Origin: Dendrophyllia cribrosa
Lineage: Eukaryota > Cnidaria > Anthozoa > Scleractinia > Dendrophylliidae
Direction: 5' to 3'
NCBI GenBank assembly: GCA_024195265.1
Contig: JAJLRJ010000010.1
Span: forward strand, 33,078,176-33,142,175
DNA length: 64,000 nt
Of the stretch, positions 1 through 13,805 are shown in pieces. Within the stretch, counting starts at the first letter, position 1. Every line of letters begins with the position of its first letter. The notes under the pieces were generated by a model, which worked only from the letters and a program-made list of their open reading frames with translations, was not told the origin of the DNA and searched no databases. A program made the translations under genes and the position numbers.

Positions 1-317
1 CTGGAAATATCTCGTTCACGTTTCAAGCAATTCAAAAACTCTATGCTCATCTCATGAATCTATGTTATGGGGTGTTTTGTAAATGTTTGGGTGATTTTTG
101 GTAGACCACGAGCTGTCGCCCTTTTCTCCTCAGTGCCACGCGCGAGAGCGCACATTTGTAATTCTGCAAATTGCTGTAAAAACGAGAAGGGATTGGGGCA
201 AGGGAGGGAAATGGGTGAAAGCGAAGGTTTCTTTGTTCTTTGAATTTGTGTTTCAGGGAAACGTAAAACCCTGATTGGTCGGTTGCCTGTCAGTCTGTCA
301 ACAAAGTCATCTCAGTC

Positions 318-347
318 CCATAATAATAATAATAATAATAATAATAC
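318..347. repeat. (AAT)n microsatellite
   Basis: About nine perfect AAT units. Confidence 0.95.
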
Positions 348-1300
348 GAATATTTTATCAGGTAACTCATCAGTGCAAAAAAAAACGCACTGTTATCAAT
401 GGGGTCCTGTTACAATAAAAATAAAAATAAAATATTTAGCCTAAAAATATTAACTGTACAAAGTTAATAGGAATTTTGTGCATTAAGATGGTGGATGGAA
501 AGGAAGTGTTGAAACCTGTTTGCGATGAAAAGCTGAGCGGTATTATTCTAGCGCCTTCGTTCCTCGCTGCTCGTATGTCACGCGATCGCGCTCGACTGAT
601 TTAAAGAAAATAAGAGACTGCTCGCAGTCTAGATTTTTTGGTATGTTTGGGAGGAAATAGTTTTTCTCAAAGGATTTCATTTTGTAAAATTAGGAAAAAT
701 AAGAAATATTGAAGATTTAGTAAAGTTTTAAAATTAGAATTTGTAGCTAACAATTAATAGACGGACATCAAGTTAGTCCACTAGCAACCTGGGGTGCTCT
801 TACGTGGGTATCAACTGTCTGTTGGTGTTACAAAAATCATTTTCTTTCTTCTATCCCTTCTTTAAACCTCTTAAAATTTCATTCAAATTCACGTGTACCG
901 CCGTCCAAGAGAGGATGAACTATGAGAACAAATCCGCCATACATGGGCCTCTTTCAATGATAATTTTTTTCAATCTATTTTTAGCGCGTAGTCATACTTC
1001 GCGGCTATTTTTAGGAAGACACTGCACCCGGGATGACAAAACACACGGAAACGCGATCACATCTTTCGATTTGATTTACGATTTGAGTGAATATTGGACG
1101 TCAACACGATGGAGACCACGACGGCGTGAAAAATCTTCGTAATGACATATCATCCTCTGATCATTGGCCACGCGACCATGGGGACGAGAACTAAAATAAC
1201 TTTCACCGCGTGGCGCGAAGTTTAAAATAGATTGAAAAAACTATCATGGGGCATGAGGATGTGTTCTCTTAGTTCATCCTCTCTTGCTCTGCCTTATTGC

Positions 1301-1550
1301 GCTTTTCAATAACACGTGGAATCTGAAATTCAAATCACCAGCAACGGTTTTTACACTGCCGTCAATCATCTTAGCTTACCTCTCAGGAAACAGATCTTCA
1401 CTATGATTGGTAGATTTCGATCCATTTTGTTTGTTTCTTTTTTACATGGTCCGTTGGCTTTCGTATTAATTATGATTGACGGCAGGGAATAACGCAACCG
1501 TTTGTGGAGATTTGAATTTCAAATTCCGCATGTTATTGAAAGGCGCAGTA
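1301..1550. mobile_element. Foldback MITE
   Basis: The outer arms (gcgcttttcaataacacgtg at left; its complement at 1527-1546) and inner arms (gccgtcaatcat and its complement) are inverted, giving a hairpin of about 245 bp without coding capacity. Confidence 0.75.
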
Positions 1551-1696
1551 ACAGCTTTTATTTAAATCAAACTGTGTGAAGGCTAATTACAATTTCACCT
1601 AAATATTTCAGCAGCAGACAATTTCAGGTTAAGGATTCTTATCACCCGAATTTTAATATTAGCTGCTTGCACTTTCCGAAAATCCTGACTAACGTT

Positions 1697-2190
1697 AGGC
1701 GTTAAATTTTCCGATGTTACGAAAGGTTTGAGGCAAAATTCTACTGAAGTAAACTCTTGTTTTTAATCAAATTTATTACGAATTTTTAAAATGACTAAAC
1801 GTGATGTTTCATGGACCATTCGCAACGACGATTTTTAGCGCAAAATGGACGTTCCATAATTTTTTTAGTAGCTTGGTCCTCAGGCGATTTTTAAAAACAG
1901 TTACTGAATTGCACAATTTGAGAGAACATTCCAAGAAATCCCATAAATTAACTTTTCTATACTTAAAAGTTCTATGGCCGCCAGCGGTACCTATAAAACG
2001 AAATTGTTTTGCCCTCCGAACAAAAAGGCGTTAAATTTTCCGATGTTACGAAAGTTTGAGACGACATTGTACTTAAGAAAGCCGAACAGCTTCCGAACAT
2101 CTTTCGAACTCCGAACATTTTCCGAACACTTTTTATCCCTTCCGAAAACAAAAGGCGTTAAATTTTACGATGTTACGAAAGTTTAAGGCG
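1697..2190. repeat. Three direct copies of a ~35-bp motif
   Basis: The motif ggcgttaaattttccgatgt followed by tacgaaagttt occurs near 1697, 2028 and 2152, separated by unrelated AT-rich sequence with repeated ttccgaac words. Confidence 0.7.
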
Positions 2191-2521
2191 CGGACATTTC
2201 ACTATAGAAATACTAGTTTTTACTATAAAAATTAGCGATACAAAATCACGACGTTTCGACCTCTCCGAGGTCATTTTCAAGTGGATGTAAGAATACAGAA
2301 TTAGCATAAATATATTACAGTATAAAAGCATAAGAATGTAGAGAGCGCAAAAATGTGGTAAAATATGTAAATATAGGTGATAAAAAATTAAACTAATTAA
2401 ATAAATAAAACAAGAGTTAAAAGGACTTTCTAAACAAATAACTTAGCGCGGATTGAGTCGCACTGTTTGTTCAGTGTTGGCTTGAGAAATACTAGTGTTT
2501 AGTATAATTAATTAAGAATTT

Positions 2522-2757
2522 TAGAGCAGTTTTCAATTGAGTGTCGTAAAACCAAAACTAAAGTAATTACTCTGACCAATCACAGCAGTCGTAAACAATC
2601 CCATGAACCAATCAGAGCAAGTCACGATTGGTTTTGGTTTTGCTTCTGATTGGTTGAGAAAGTGGCGTGAGATTTTTTAGCCAATCACAAAGCGTAGCAA
2701 TGCAAAAGCAAAGCAATTGTGTGATTACTTTCGACACTTAATTGAAAACTGCTCTAA
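2522..2757. mobile_element. MITE family A, copy 1
   Basis: Terminal inverted repeats agagcagttttcaattgagt / complement bound a 236-bp element. Related copies are at 37093-37386 and 46769-47055. Confidence 0.85.
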
Positions 2758-2862
2758 AATGACTAAGTCCTTCCGAATAGATTTTCCAACGAAACTATTC
2801 GTTGGTTGCTCAGGATATTTACAACTAACCAGTTTCACACAAAACGGCGTGACCTCCTAGAC

Positions 2863-3110
2863 CCGGGGGGGGGGGGGGGGGGGGGGGGACTCCCATGTGA
2901 AAATGACGGGGGTGCTCGTCGGAAATTTTTGAAAAACACACTAAAAGGTACCAGAATCTTGTTTGATGGGTGTGGCTAAAATGAATTTTTACCCCTAATA
3001 GGTACCAATTCTAAACCAACCTATGTCACATTTTGTCATATTTTTCAGCTTTATACCCTAAAAGGTACCGCGATAATTTTAACGGGAGTCCTCTCCCCTC
3101 GGGCTCCTAG
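2863..3110. repeat. Poly(G)-headed dispersed repeat
   Basis: A run of about 24 G is followed by a body with ctaaaaggtacca words. Related bodies follow or precede poly(G/C) tracts at 30796-31060 and 31900-32180. Confidence 0.65.
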
Positions 3111-3529
3111 GGGCCTGAAAACGCACGTGTGCCCTCCGATACAATCTACGTACAGAATCTATTTTCATTTTGCTTTTCTCGAAAAGTAAAGATTGCAGTA
3201 TAATATATTACGATCAAACTTTATTGACTTTGCAAAAAGCTATTTTTGCACCCTGGTGTGAAAAACATGCCGATATTGTTTTCGTCGATTTTAAACACAG
3301 CTGCAGAACTCATTAGACCGTCAATATTTTTCATTCTCAGATTATTTTGCTTTCACAAGTACAACACTGTAGATTGATTCTAGATTAAAAACATAGACCG
3401 GAATAACAAAAAACAAACTATTCCTGCCATGAAACAAATTCAACCTCGGTAAATCATTTTTTACCTCTCACTGACAGAATCAAACCACCGCCGCGTGAAA
3501 TAATATGGTTCTTCTAACTTTCGAATCGA

Positions 3530-3760
3530 TGGATAAAACACAAAAGTGTGACCATTCAAATGAAAGCTACTGAGCAGTACTTTCCAGCCTGCGGTACTGT
3601 TTATGATGCTGTACAAGGTGGCTCTAACTTATGAATCTGTGGATGTAACTCGTGTGACCATTCAAATGAAAGCTATTTAGCAGTACTTTCCTGTTGTACC
3701 GTTTATGCTGCACATAGTCTGTGGATGAAATACTACGGTGTGACCATATGTTGGTTTCTT
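3530..3760 (-). repeat. ~110-bp tandem/dispersed repeat family, locus 1
   Basis: About two diverged units with the words gtgtgaccattcaaatgaaa and gcagtactttcc. The same family occurs in the opposite orientation at 12,395-12,760, 17,755-18,060 and 28,085-28,315. Confidence 0.75.
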
Positions 3761-6700
3761 GATGTTTTACAAAATGAAAATTCGTAAATTCGTATTTCCT
3801 ATTTAGTAATTGGTCAGAGCTGCTTTTGGGAGTGAAACAGTTCTGTTAACTGATTTTAAAGGATGTTACAGTGTAATTCGCCAGCCCTCGTGGACCTCAC
3901 AATTTCATACATGGCTTGCATCAGACAGATTAAAATTGCTTGCTTTCATAAAAGTTCCTCTGGCAAGATATAACCAGATATCAGAATTATAAAATATTTC
4001 GTAAGGCGGGAGAAATGAAAACCAAATGTCTTGAGTTCTTATAAAATTCCTGGCCCTACACACCAATACACCTATTATTTGAAAAACGTATAAACCGACA
4101 CTTTACATATTGACCATAATTTGCGATGGCGACTCCGCTAAAATACGGGGACATTTGATCACAAACAGAGCTCTAAGCGAAGGCTCCACGGTCCGCTAAA
4201 CCGTACTGAGAAGTCTTGATACCGATTGTACCGTTCATATTGGACTTACCATTCCGCCATACAGATCGTTGGGGCCTTTCAAGTAAAATAAATAACGTTC
4301 GTATGTTGTTAGATGAGCTGTACCAGATTTTCAGGGTAATCAGTTTTGCGAATGACCGTGTAATAAGTCAACACCAGGGGGTATTAACTACTTCTCAGTG
4401 TAATATCTAACTCTGAGCTCTGATTAGTCGAGTGCCGGTTTTCACGAGAAGCTATTATTTACTAACAGGAAAATGAGACAGAGGAACGAGGAACAGGGAG
4501 CTAAGAACCTAACTATTGCCTGAAGGACGCTTTTTACTAAACTATCTCCCCCAAAATTCGACTGTCGCTTGCGGTGTTCAGTTTACAATTTATCTTTGTT
4601 GCGATTCGACATTGGAGTTTCATAAAGCGAAACTAAGTGGAGTTTGGCGGCAATGCGGCTTCAGGAAACAAATGCGCTTTGTAAAACTGCAACTGGTCGA
4701 ATCGTGGGCATCAAACATAAATTGTGAACTGAACATCGCAAGCGAAAGTTTAATTTGGAGGGGTTATTTAACACCCTACTTTTAAGACCTGTCAATGGTG
4801 TTAAAGTAAAAATTGGTTAGCCTACTGGACCATTCCCTGCGTATGTGTCTAGGTTCTTCAATTCGTTTCCTTATTCCTGTTCATATTTTCCAATTTCGCG
4901 CCGGTTCCAGATTTTACAGATAGCTGAAGCATGTCGTGTCAGCTCACAGATGACGAGAAAAAGGGCAAAGAGCAAAGATGACCCATGCAAATGACTGAGA
5001 ATTTGATGCGTTTGACTGAGACTTTGATGCGTCTAACTAAGGCTTGCTGTATTCAATTCCACGATTAGTTTTGATATCTTAGCAATTTATTTGACTCGCA
5101 AAACATGCATTGATATTCATCTGTCAACACCCACGCTCCAAGTAACTTGTGAGCAATTTGCAACACTGCTTCGTATAAATAAACTCCATTGTTCGCCAAA
5201 ATGTTTCCAAAGTATAAAACGGTCATGGCTGCATTTACATGCTTAAATTTTTCTGTTGTACTTGTAACTGCATATGAACCACTTTGATGTGCAAACAAAA
5301 CTCTTCGTATTTTTACGGTGTTTCGTCTGACAGTGAAACGGCACGGTCAACGAAAGAAACCATGTCTTTTCAGGAATCTTTTAATAAATCAATGTCTTTT
5401 GGACTTCAGTGGCTAAGCCTAAGTTCTGAATACTTTAATTAGTTAAAGCTTATCGAATTGCTACACGCGTTTTGAACTGGATGTTTTATATTTACAAATC
5501 AGACTAGCTACGAAATCACAAATAGAAACACTAGATCCGGCCATTAATATATTTCCCTGCCTTAACTGAATGGCTTACATTCACAGAGTCACCGTAGAGC
5601 TATTGCTGCAATCAGCTAGCTAGATCTACGCTGTGATTGAAAATTGTACGTATTGTAAGCAACTTACCAAACGTAGCACGTTTTGTTGCCACAAACGCTG
5701 CCAACCAAATCACTGCAACATCTCTGAAACCTTTGTTGAAATGTTCTTTTCAGCGTGAACATCAACTGCTACAGTTGACAGTTTTGCCGAGAAAAATAAA
5801 CATGTTTAAACAAACATTTCTCGGCCTTATTTGATGATGCTAATGACCTGAAGAGCTGTGACCGCAGTCAGGAACCTCCTGACCGTCTACAACTGTTTTC
5901 TTTTCCTTTTTTAATCTTTAACTTGGCAAGGAAACATATCAATTTGCCAATCGACAAATGTATGACTACAAGTTTATAAACATTAAGGGTTGGTCAATTT
6001 TCGTTAAGTGCTCTGCCATGGGAAAGTTTGAACTTAAGTGCCATTAAACAAAACTGATAAGTGAGATAAAAACATAAAAACTGAAAGATAAAAATCACAC
6101 ATCCTTAGAAAAACATAAAGTGGATGTTCCGAATTGCCACTCAACGATATTTGGACACGCAAGAGCCTCACAAGTAAGAATAACACTTTTCTTGTCACGG
6201 CCTCTGTCAGAAAAACCTCCCTCTATAAACAAGATAGTTTTCCTTTATAACATTACTTTTCGAAATATACCAATATTTTAATGTTTGTTCTTTTAAATAC
6301 TAATTGAATTAAAAAACAATCCGGAGAAGAAGAAAGCTTCTTTTAAGAAATGTGTTAATATGGAAATAATTATTAGCCTCTCAAAGGCCGACTTGTTCCG
6401 GCAAAATAGATGTTCTTCATCTGCGAAAGCAGTTTATTTTTCTGGCTGCGACACCATACAGATAACTAAAGATGTTGGGAATAAATAATATTTCGAAAAT
6501 TAGAAAACTTTGTATGCAATCTTTGGCACACACACAAAAAAAGTGGCTGCCGAATTTGCATTTTTAAGAAATAATTTCTTAAAATGCACTAAATTTTCTT
6601 TAGAATTTTTTCTGTTCAGTTCAAAATTCAAAAGACCTCTGATTTGCGTCCTCGCTTTAGAAAAGTCTACAAACTGAGTGAAAAGTATTTGTTTTTGTTG

Positions 6701-7319
6701 CGCATATGGAGACACTCAGCTGCAACGCCACAAATTTTGAAATGCTATCAGTCTCCAAAGCGGCAATGTAATGTATTTACTAGACTTGCCACAAGTCGAC
6801 CTTCGCTTTTTCAGTCGAGTTTTATTCGATAAACTTGCGGGCGGAATTAAGTTAAGTCGCGAAGGACGAAGAACCTAACTTATCGAAAATTAGTATTGGA
6901 AGGAACTTGTAGCACGTCTATTTACATGAAACTTGGCACGACGATTACTATTCCTGATATGAAAAACCTGTTTTTAAAAAGGTCCGTGTAAAATAAGCTG
7001 AGTGTTTAGATTTTAAAATTTTGATGACGTCAAGTGGAAACTAAGAATAAAATTATCACTTTCATCACTGGTCAACGGCGACCACTTCATGTGCTTGGAT
7101 GTTTTATTTTCTATTATTATACTGACAGTTTAATAACTCTCTCTGTCGTCTTTGAGAGTTGTCTATCTTATGGAGAGTTCAGTCAGCAATTAAAATGAGT
7201 GACTGTACAGGGAATCCCTAAGAAACGCTTCGGCAGAAAGCTTCGTAATTGTAAGATCTTAGTCGTCTTCGGCTGATTCGTAATAAATCAGCCAGTTTTC
7301 TTCCGTAAAATGTCGCTTT

Positions 7320-7515
7320 AAATTTTCGTAAAGTAGGAAAATTTAACGTCTTTTGTTGGCGAAGGGATAAAAATGTCGTTTTGAGTACGAAATCCGGTAC
7401 AAAATAAGGTCAGCTAGGATTTTCGAAAAGGTGAAGCAGCTGGTAAATTCGGTGGATAAGATTCCTTTCCCTAAAATTTTCTGCCGCTGAAATATTCAGC
7501 TAAAAGAACCGTAAA
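7320..7515 (+). repeat. Dispersed repeat, copy 1
   Basis: Shares aaataaggtcagct and ccgctgaaatattcagctaa blocks, in the same order and spacing, with 11065-11245. Confidence 0.7.
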
Positions 7516-7589
7516 GCTGAATCTGTGTTTAGCTTTTACACAGTTTACTTGAAAGGCACCAAAATGATGGGAAAACAGTATTTATGAAA

Positions 7590-7752
7590 AGCTAGCCTGC
7601 GAGCAAGCTCTCGGGTTCAGGGCTGGGATAGGGAGAGGGGGGAAGGCGCTCCTTTTCCTCTCCCATCCCTCTCCCAAACCCGAAACCCCGAACCCGAAAC
7701 CCGAACCCGAAACCCCGATCCCTAGCCCGAGAGCTCATGCTCGCAGGCTAAT
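7590..7752. mobile_element. Foldback element with tagcctgcgagca ends
   Basis: Arms tagcctgcgagcaagctctcg and the near-complement at 7728-7750 enclose G-rich then C-rich (cccgaaac)n sequence. Related ends occur at 11642-11744 and 43463-43518. Confidence 0.75.
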
Positions 7753-9039
7753 GCAAAGCCATTCCAGGCGTTTTCCAAGCCATGAACTAATCATCAAATG
7801 CGGTACAAAAAACAACTTTACGTGTCCGTCTTTAAACAGGCCGACACTGTTGTCTGTTTATAGAGTATATATTGACTGTAATGTCGAGACAGTCGTATTT
7901 ACTTATCGATCACTTAACAAAGCACCGAACTATAAAATTATGCGTGACGTCAGGTTGTTTTTGACGTTCCCGGTTTTCTTTAGCTAGCGACATAAGCATA
8001 AGCGGAAGCATGAGAATTTGCGTCAAGTAAAAACGAACATTGACATTGATAAGAACAACATTGATCCTTATCTTTAGCAAGGATTTAAAATTGTACGTGT
8101 TTTCTTTGAAATAATATCATGTTTTAATATGCCGGTTTGTTAACAACGTTTTTCAACTACATGTAAACAATCGTCATATCAACTAAATCCACGATTTCCT
8201 TGCCCCTTTTAATATAGCAAATGTAAATTTTGTAGTGATTATTCTTACCTCAAGAACCCCAGGTCCGAAAAGTTGCCATTTGAACCGTTTCATACGAAGT
8301 AATTCCTGGGAAGCTTCAAGCAATGCTATACTGTTCGCTAGAACCACTGAGTGCAACGTGAACCGTAGCAGCGTTAACATTAAAATTATTCAGTTCTGTA
8401 TAGTAGGAATACTTTATTGTGTCATGAGCGGAAACCAATCAGATGTGAGCAGGAACAATTTGCAATCACAAAGGGTATAAAGTATAACGGCAATTTTCTG
8501 GCTCGGTGGTTTAAATTGATTTCCCTTCAAATTAGTCGCGGCTGAATTAACATCAAGGCAAATCAAGGTATTGAACCACAGGGTTAGGCAGCGAGGTATT
8601 CGTACGAGGACGACGCGAAAAGTGCCGAGTAACTGTTAGTGTACTCCTAATCCTGGCGGCACGCCCACCGTCATTGTTGTATGCGGCTGTCGGCTTGAGG
8701 CGTAGCGGCAATTGCCTGCTGCTTTGTTCGGTCACGTTCATATAGTTTTGCTCTGACATGATCAATTCGCGCAGTGGAAATAGAAGAAATCACAAATTTG
8801 ACTAATCTGCGCTCTGTGATTGATCAGGACTACAAGCGCTGTGTTAATTAGACCACTTAACTTCGTGTTTGATTTATTTTAAGTGCAATCTGCAAGGCTT
8901 TGTAATAGTATAAGGTTTTTGATTTTATTAGATAATTTGTGTTATTCATGTACTTGTTTTGCCACGCCACAATTAGCTTTCCAGCTATTTGCAGGGCAAA
9001 CCAAACCTTCCAACTCTTGTATTGTCGTACAAAGAATAA

Positions 9040-9040
<1 letters not shown>

Positions 9041-9071
<31 letters not shown>

Positions 9072-9072
9072 A
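9041..9072. repeat. (TTG)n microsatellite
   Basis: About ten TTG units; the only reason the short open frames here look Gln- or Asn-rich. Confidence 0.95.
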
Positions 9073-9831
9073 GTTGAGGGGATGAGTCAGGAAAGGAGGT
9101 AATTGTGTGTCTTGTCCCAAGTTCTCGAAACATTTTTCTCAATCGCCTTTTTAGTGTGGAAATACCGGCCTTAAACAAAGCCTCAAGTCGGACATTCGCA
9201 GTTGCAGGATATATTTTTTTTTCTTAAAGATGTTGGTTTTCAGTTATTTTTTTCAAAATCACCCAGTCGCCCCTCAGAAATTTAACGGTACGCCCCTAAA
9301 GTTCAAATAGTAAAAGCAATTTTTAATCTCCGAGAAACGACCTCAGGGGATATATGGGTATGCCCGTCGCTAAGGGAAGTTTTTGAGCAGTTTTGGTAAA
9401 AAAGTGTACAATTTATTTTTTTTTCGAAAATTTGCCTTGTGGAATACATTCCACGGGTTAGTTCTAAAAAAAACCGTGGTTGGCTCACCCTCGCCAAAAT
9501 GTTTGAGGAGCGACACCAATGGATCGAAACATGGAATTTAAATTGTTATTTTATTTAATTTAATTTGGTTAGATTCTAGAAAGCAGTTATGATCCAAATG
9601 AAAGGTTCATTTCCTACTTTCCTGTATGAGGTACTGTTTATTTTTCAATGTTTTGTTAAATGAAAATTGAGATTTTTAGTTTTTAACCAATTGAGGTTTT
9701 TTCCTTTTTAAAAAGTAAGATGGTTTAATTAAGCGGCTTATCGATTTTTTTGTTCCATTTAATACTATCCATGCTATTCGGTCTTCATACCCGATTCTTT
9801 TGAATGGACAAAAACACTCGCAGTGTTCATT

Positions 9832-10228
9832 TTTAAAGGGACACTGTCACCTATTTTTAATATCACTTTGAAAAGCCAAAAAACATATTTGTTTCAATGG
9901 AAACCTTAAAATAACGGTCCAGTTTTGTTAACAAATACTCTTCGAGTGCACAGAAACTAGTATTCCTTATCTTTGGCTGCGGATGGCCAGGATGGAAATG
10001 GATTGCAACTTGAAAAAATTGGTCAATTTTTTCAAGTTCCTCCCAAGAGTCGTGGAAAAATCGCAGAAAAACTTATTATGGTTTGTTCTTCCTTGAAGAA
10101 ATCACTTGATATTATCTTCTTGGTGTTCTAAAAGCAATTTTATGTTTGAGCAAAGGTACTTTGTCATATATTTGGTGTATTTTGACCAAAACACAGCAAA
10201 ATCTGTGTGACAATGCCCCTTTAATTAC
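9832..10228. mobile_element. Foldback MITE (ttaaaggggcattgtcac type)
   Basis: Left end ttaaagggacactgtcac and right end gtgacaatgccccttta are inverted. Related in design to 13421-13805. Confidence 0.7.
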
Positions 10229-11064
10229 GTTATATTCACGAATGCATGATTATGCATTTACATCGGAGATATATTATCTCAATTTCTTTTTTCCGGCAAG
10301 ATTTGAGTGAAAATATTCTGGGGCATTTAACGAATTGTTTCGCCAAATACGAAATGTAAACTGAAGTTTTCGGACCCAACAAAAACGATTTCAAAAAAAT
10401 GAAAAGCTATTTTTGGTTCTCAGAAAGTACAGCTAAAAATTTCGGAAGGCAAATAGAAACCTTAAAAAATTCTTGGAAATCATACTTTTTCGGAGAAAAG
10501 GATTTTGTGGATCACTGCTTTCGAATTCGGCCTGTTGAATGTTTAGCTGAGGCATTCGAACAGATATACTTAGTCAACACAAATATCCCTTTCAATGGCG
10601 TTAAATAATCATAAAAGAAACATATAACACATGCCTTTCTCAAGCATTTGGTCACCTTGACTCGTCATTGGGTGTCACCTGGTTTAAGTAAAATCATCGT
10701 TGGAGCTAGAGTTAGAGCTAGAGTTAGAGTCCGGACTGAAAACGATACGTGACCCTCTTTAGTATTCTGCTTGACTCGGCCGGTAATTTAGTTTCCATAC
10801 TATAAAAGACGCTTGACACAGAACAGTTCAAATATTTGCAAAACCGAAAAGCTGATCAGTCATGTGTCATTCCGAAATGGCAGCAGTGACCAATTGTACG
10901 TGCTATAAAAACGGCTTCTCATGTGACTTCGTGCACGCCGAGAAATGTTCATAGGAGATAAGTACCAACGTATCGTTTCGGTGGATATCTGTTTGGAATT
11001 AAGGTCTGATTTTCCGTAAAAATTCGCATTTACTTAGACTAAAACCTGGAGTTTTCTTTAGTGA

Positions 11065-11245
11065 AATATTGCAACATCGGAAAATTTAACAATGTTTGTT
11101 CCTGAGGGATCAAAATTCGTCGTTTTAGGTACCAAATAAGGTCAGCTGCGTTTTCGAAAACAAGAAAGCAGATAGCAAATTAGGGAGATAATATTCCTTT
11201 TCTTCAAATTTTCCACCGCTGAAATATTCAGCTAAAAGAATGGAA
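11065..11245 (+). repeat. Dispersed repeat, copy 2
   Basis: Second copy of the 7320-7515 sequence, about 3.7 kb away in direct orientation, diverged. Confidence 0.7.
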
Positions 11246-11641
11246 TAGAGCATTCACATAGTGTCCTTTAAAGGCACTAAAACCCGCGTATTCCTAAACA
11301 TTCCTCGTCCGTTGGGTGCCCAACTTTGGGTGCATGCTAGCTCCCACTGAAGGGTATGAATGGTCACATAGATTCTGGGAGTGAGAACTAGTCTTTTTTC
11401 TCATCTTGAAACCATCAATTTGAATCAGTGGTAATCTTCCCCCAGTCTTTAATCCACTCTGGTGCTTTTCCTAAAAGTCATATTTACTGGTTGAATCGTC
11501 AAATCTTGAGTCATGCCAATTCAATGTATGAGAATGAAATCCTAAAGTGAAATCCTAAAGTGAAGCTAGCGGTGTATATCGTGCGATAGCCACCTCGTCC
11601 TCATTCCTCCCTCGACATCTTCCTTCGGCCTTCTTACTTTA

Positions 11642-11744
11642 CCTAGCCTGCGAATAGAGTCGCCTTTCATCGCTCCCGGTCGCTAGGCGAACGCCCGCAG
11701 AGGTCGGGAGCGATGAGAGGCGGCTGTATTCGCAGGCTATATTT
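11642..11744. mobile_element. Short foldback element with tagcctgcgaat ends
   Basis: Arms tagcctgcgaatagagtcgc and complement (11722-11742), with an inner tcgctcccg/cgggagcga pair. Confidence 0.8.
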
Positions 11745-11805
11745 TAGTTACGCTCTATGTCCTCTTTGGCAAACATATAAAATGACTTAAAATTATTTTT
11801 TCTCA

Positions 11806-12131
11806 CATAAAATAAAACTTTCAAATTTGCGCTTTGCACTTTGCCCCCAATTAATAGTGACATGAAAGGAGAGTGAAGGGGAATGGCATATTTTTTAAAT
11901 TAACATTTTTGAAGGTCGTTACCGACAAAACGGGCAGCGACGTTGACAGTTTCTATTCATTTTTCCCCAAATAAAATACAATTTTCAAATTTTCACTTTA
12001 TAATACCCTCAATTAATATTATTAAACATGAAAGGAAACTAAACGGGTTGGCAATACATATTTTTTTAAATTAAAAGTTTTGAAGATCGTTACAAAACGA
12101 CCAAAACGGACAGCGGCCTTGACAGTTCTAT
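11806..12131 (+). repeat. Two-copy diverged tandem repeat
   Basis: Unit of about 160 bp: aaataaaa, tttcaaattt, caattaata, acatgaaagga, tttttaaatta and gacagtttctat appear in the same order at 11806-11965 and 11970-12131. Confidence 0.7.
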
Positions 12132-12394
12132 TTAACAAGTCAACACAGAATTGTGCTTGCGTATGTTTCAATTTGTTTTGACATTAACTTTAGTAAATAA
12201 CCCAACATATGCTTAATGATAACGTATTCAAAGAGCTTATATCGCATCTCAAAAAATCAAAACGCCACTGATTTAGCGCGGGAAGTAGATCCGTCAGTGA
12301 TAACAAAAACACGATTCTCCAATAAAGCGCACGTAATTTGTTATCAGGTTCACTATGTATGTTTATTAACAATTATTCACCGAAGTGGAGGTGA

Positions 12395-12760
12395 AAATAG
12401 CATAATACACGGCACCACAAGAAGGCACTGCTTAATAGGTTTTATTTAAATGGTCGCACATCCACAAACTTAAATGTAAAAACCGCGTTGTATACAGCAT
12501 AATAACAACACCACAAGAGCTAGGTGCTGCTTACAGTAGCTTCTCATGATTTGAATCGCTCGCACTTTAGTATTTCATTTACAGTCTCAAACGTTAGAAC
12601 CACCTTCCATAGCATAATAAACAACACCACAGGAAAGTACTAATGGTCGCCCTGCAGGATTTCATCGACTAACGCAAAAGTTAGGACCCCCTGCACCGCA
12701 TAACGGAACTTGACTGAGTACCGATAGGAAAGTACTGCTGAATAGCTCACTGTAAAGTCA
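12395..12760 (+). repeat. ~110-bp tandem repeat family, locus 2
   Basis: About three units containing agcataataaacaacaccac and a gaaagtact word; same family as 17,755-18,060. Confidence 0.75.
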
Positions 12761-13420
12761 GATTTTATTTAAGAGGTTGCACTTAAGGATTTCCCCCTTT
12801 GGTGAATGGTTTCACTCATAAAATTGAATACATATGTACATATGTACATATGTAATACTCTGGGACTGAAAGGATTTTTAAAATAGGAAGACAAAGGCAA
12901 ACTAGATTGCTTTCTGTCCTAGAAAAACGGCCGCGGGTTTATAACAGTTTTTCGATCCGGAGTATCAAGAAAGTTACTCTACTACAGCATATTCAGTTAA
13001 GAGATGCGAGATTAAGTCTTTTTTTTAAAAGGTAGAAAAAGTCAGCCAGAAAACAAACAGTGATAATAAGAAAAACGGGGGAAAATAATTTGACTATCAT
13101 CCCCGCGCAAATATACCGCGAAGCCCTATCGCGTATCAGTTGACAAAAATATAACATAAATGTAATATACCGTGAAGTCCTATCGCATATCCGTTGACTT
13201 TCGAATTTCTATTGTCGGTTTTGATGGGATTGATTGCTTCCTAAAGTTAGCTACCGCCTTTCCATTAAACAAGACACCTTAGTAATGACTAAAACGTTAA
13301 CATTTGCGGTCCGTTTTATGTGTGATAATTCTTGTTCGATGGTTGTCTAAATAATCAGTAACCACCTAGCCGATATATATCAATTGCATTTTGAAGCCTA
13401 AAAGCTCTGAAATATCAATG

Positions 13421-13805
13421 TCGTTAAAGGGGAAGTATCACGGGAATTTTGATGTTTTTTGGTCAAAGCCATTTTACAATACCTTTACTTATTTACAAAA
13501 TAATACTAAAACACCAAGAGAGTAAAATCAACCAATTCTTGAAAGAGGGACAGATTATGGTCTGTTCTAGACCATTTGGAGACGAAAATGTGGAAACTTG
13601 AAAAAAATTAGGCTAATTTTTTTCAAGTTGTAATTCATTGAGACCCAGTCCGTCAATGACTAGAGACACTCGTCGACAGTTTTGATATATTTTATGATAA
13701 TTTATCAAACCATTGGAGCTTTATTTTTCTGTTTCTGATCATACAATAACATTTTTTGCTTTTTAAAATGACACCAAATCCCCGTGATACTTCCCCTTTA
13801 AAGAA
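13421..13805. mobile_element. Foldback MITE (aaaggggaagtatcacggg ends)
   Basis: Left arm aaaggggaagtatcacggg is complemented at 13783-13802; inner arms around a cttgaaaaaaatta / taatttttttcaag hairpin (13598-13630). Confidence 0.85.

Noticed and set aside
2225..2285. Possible hammerhead-ribozyme-like core (minus strand, gacctcggagaggtcgaaac)
   Set aside because: It has a stem and a GAAAC, but the essential CUGAUGA segment is not present at the right place. More likely a retroelement-derived hairpin.
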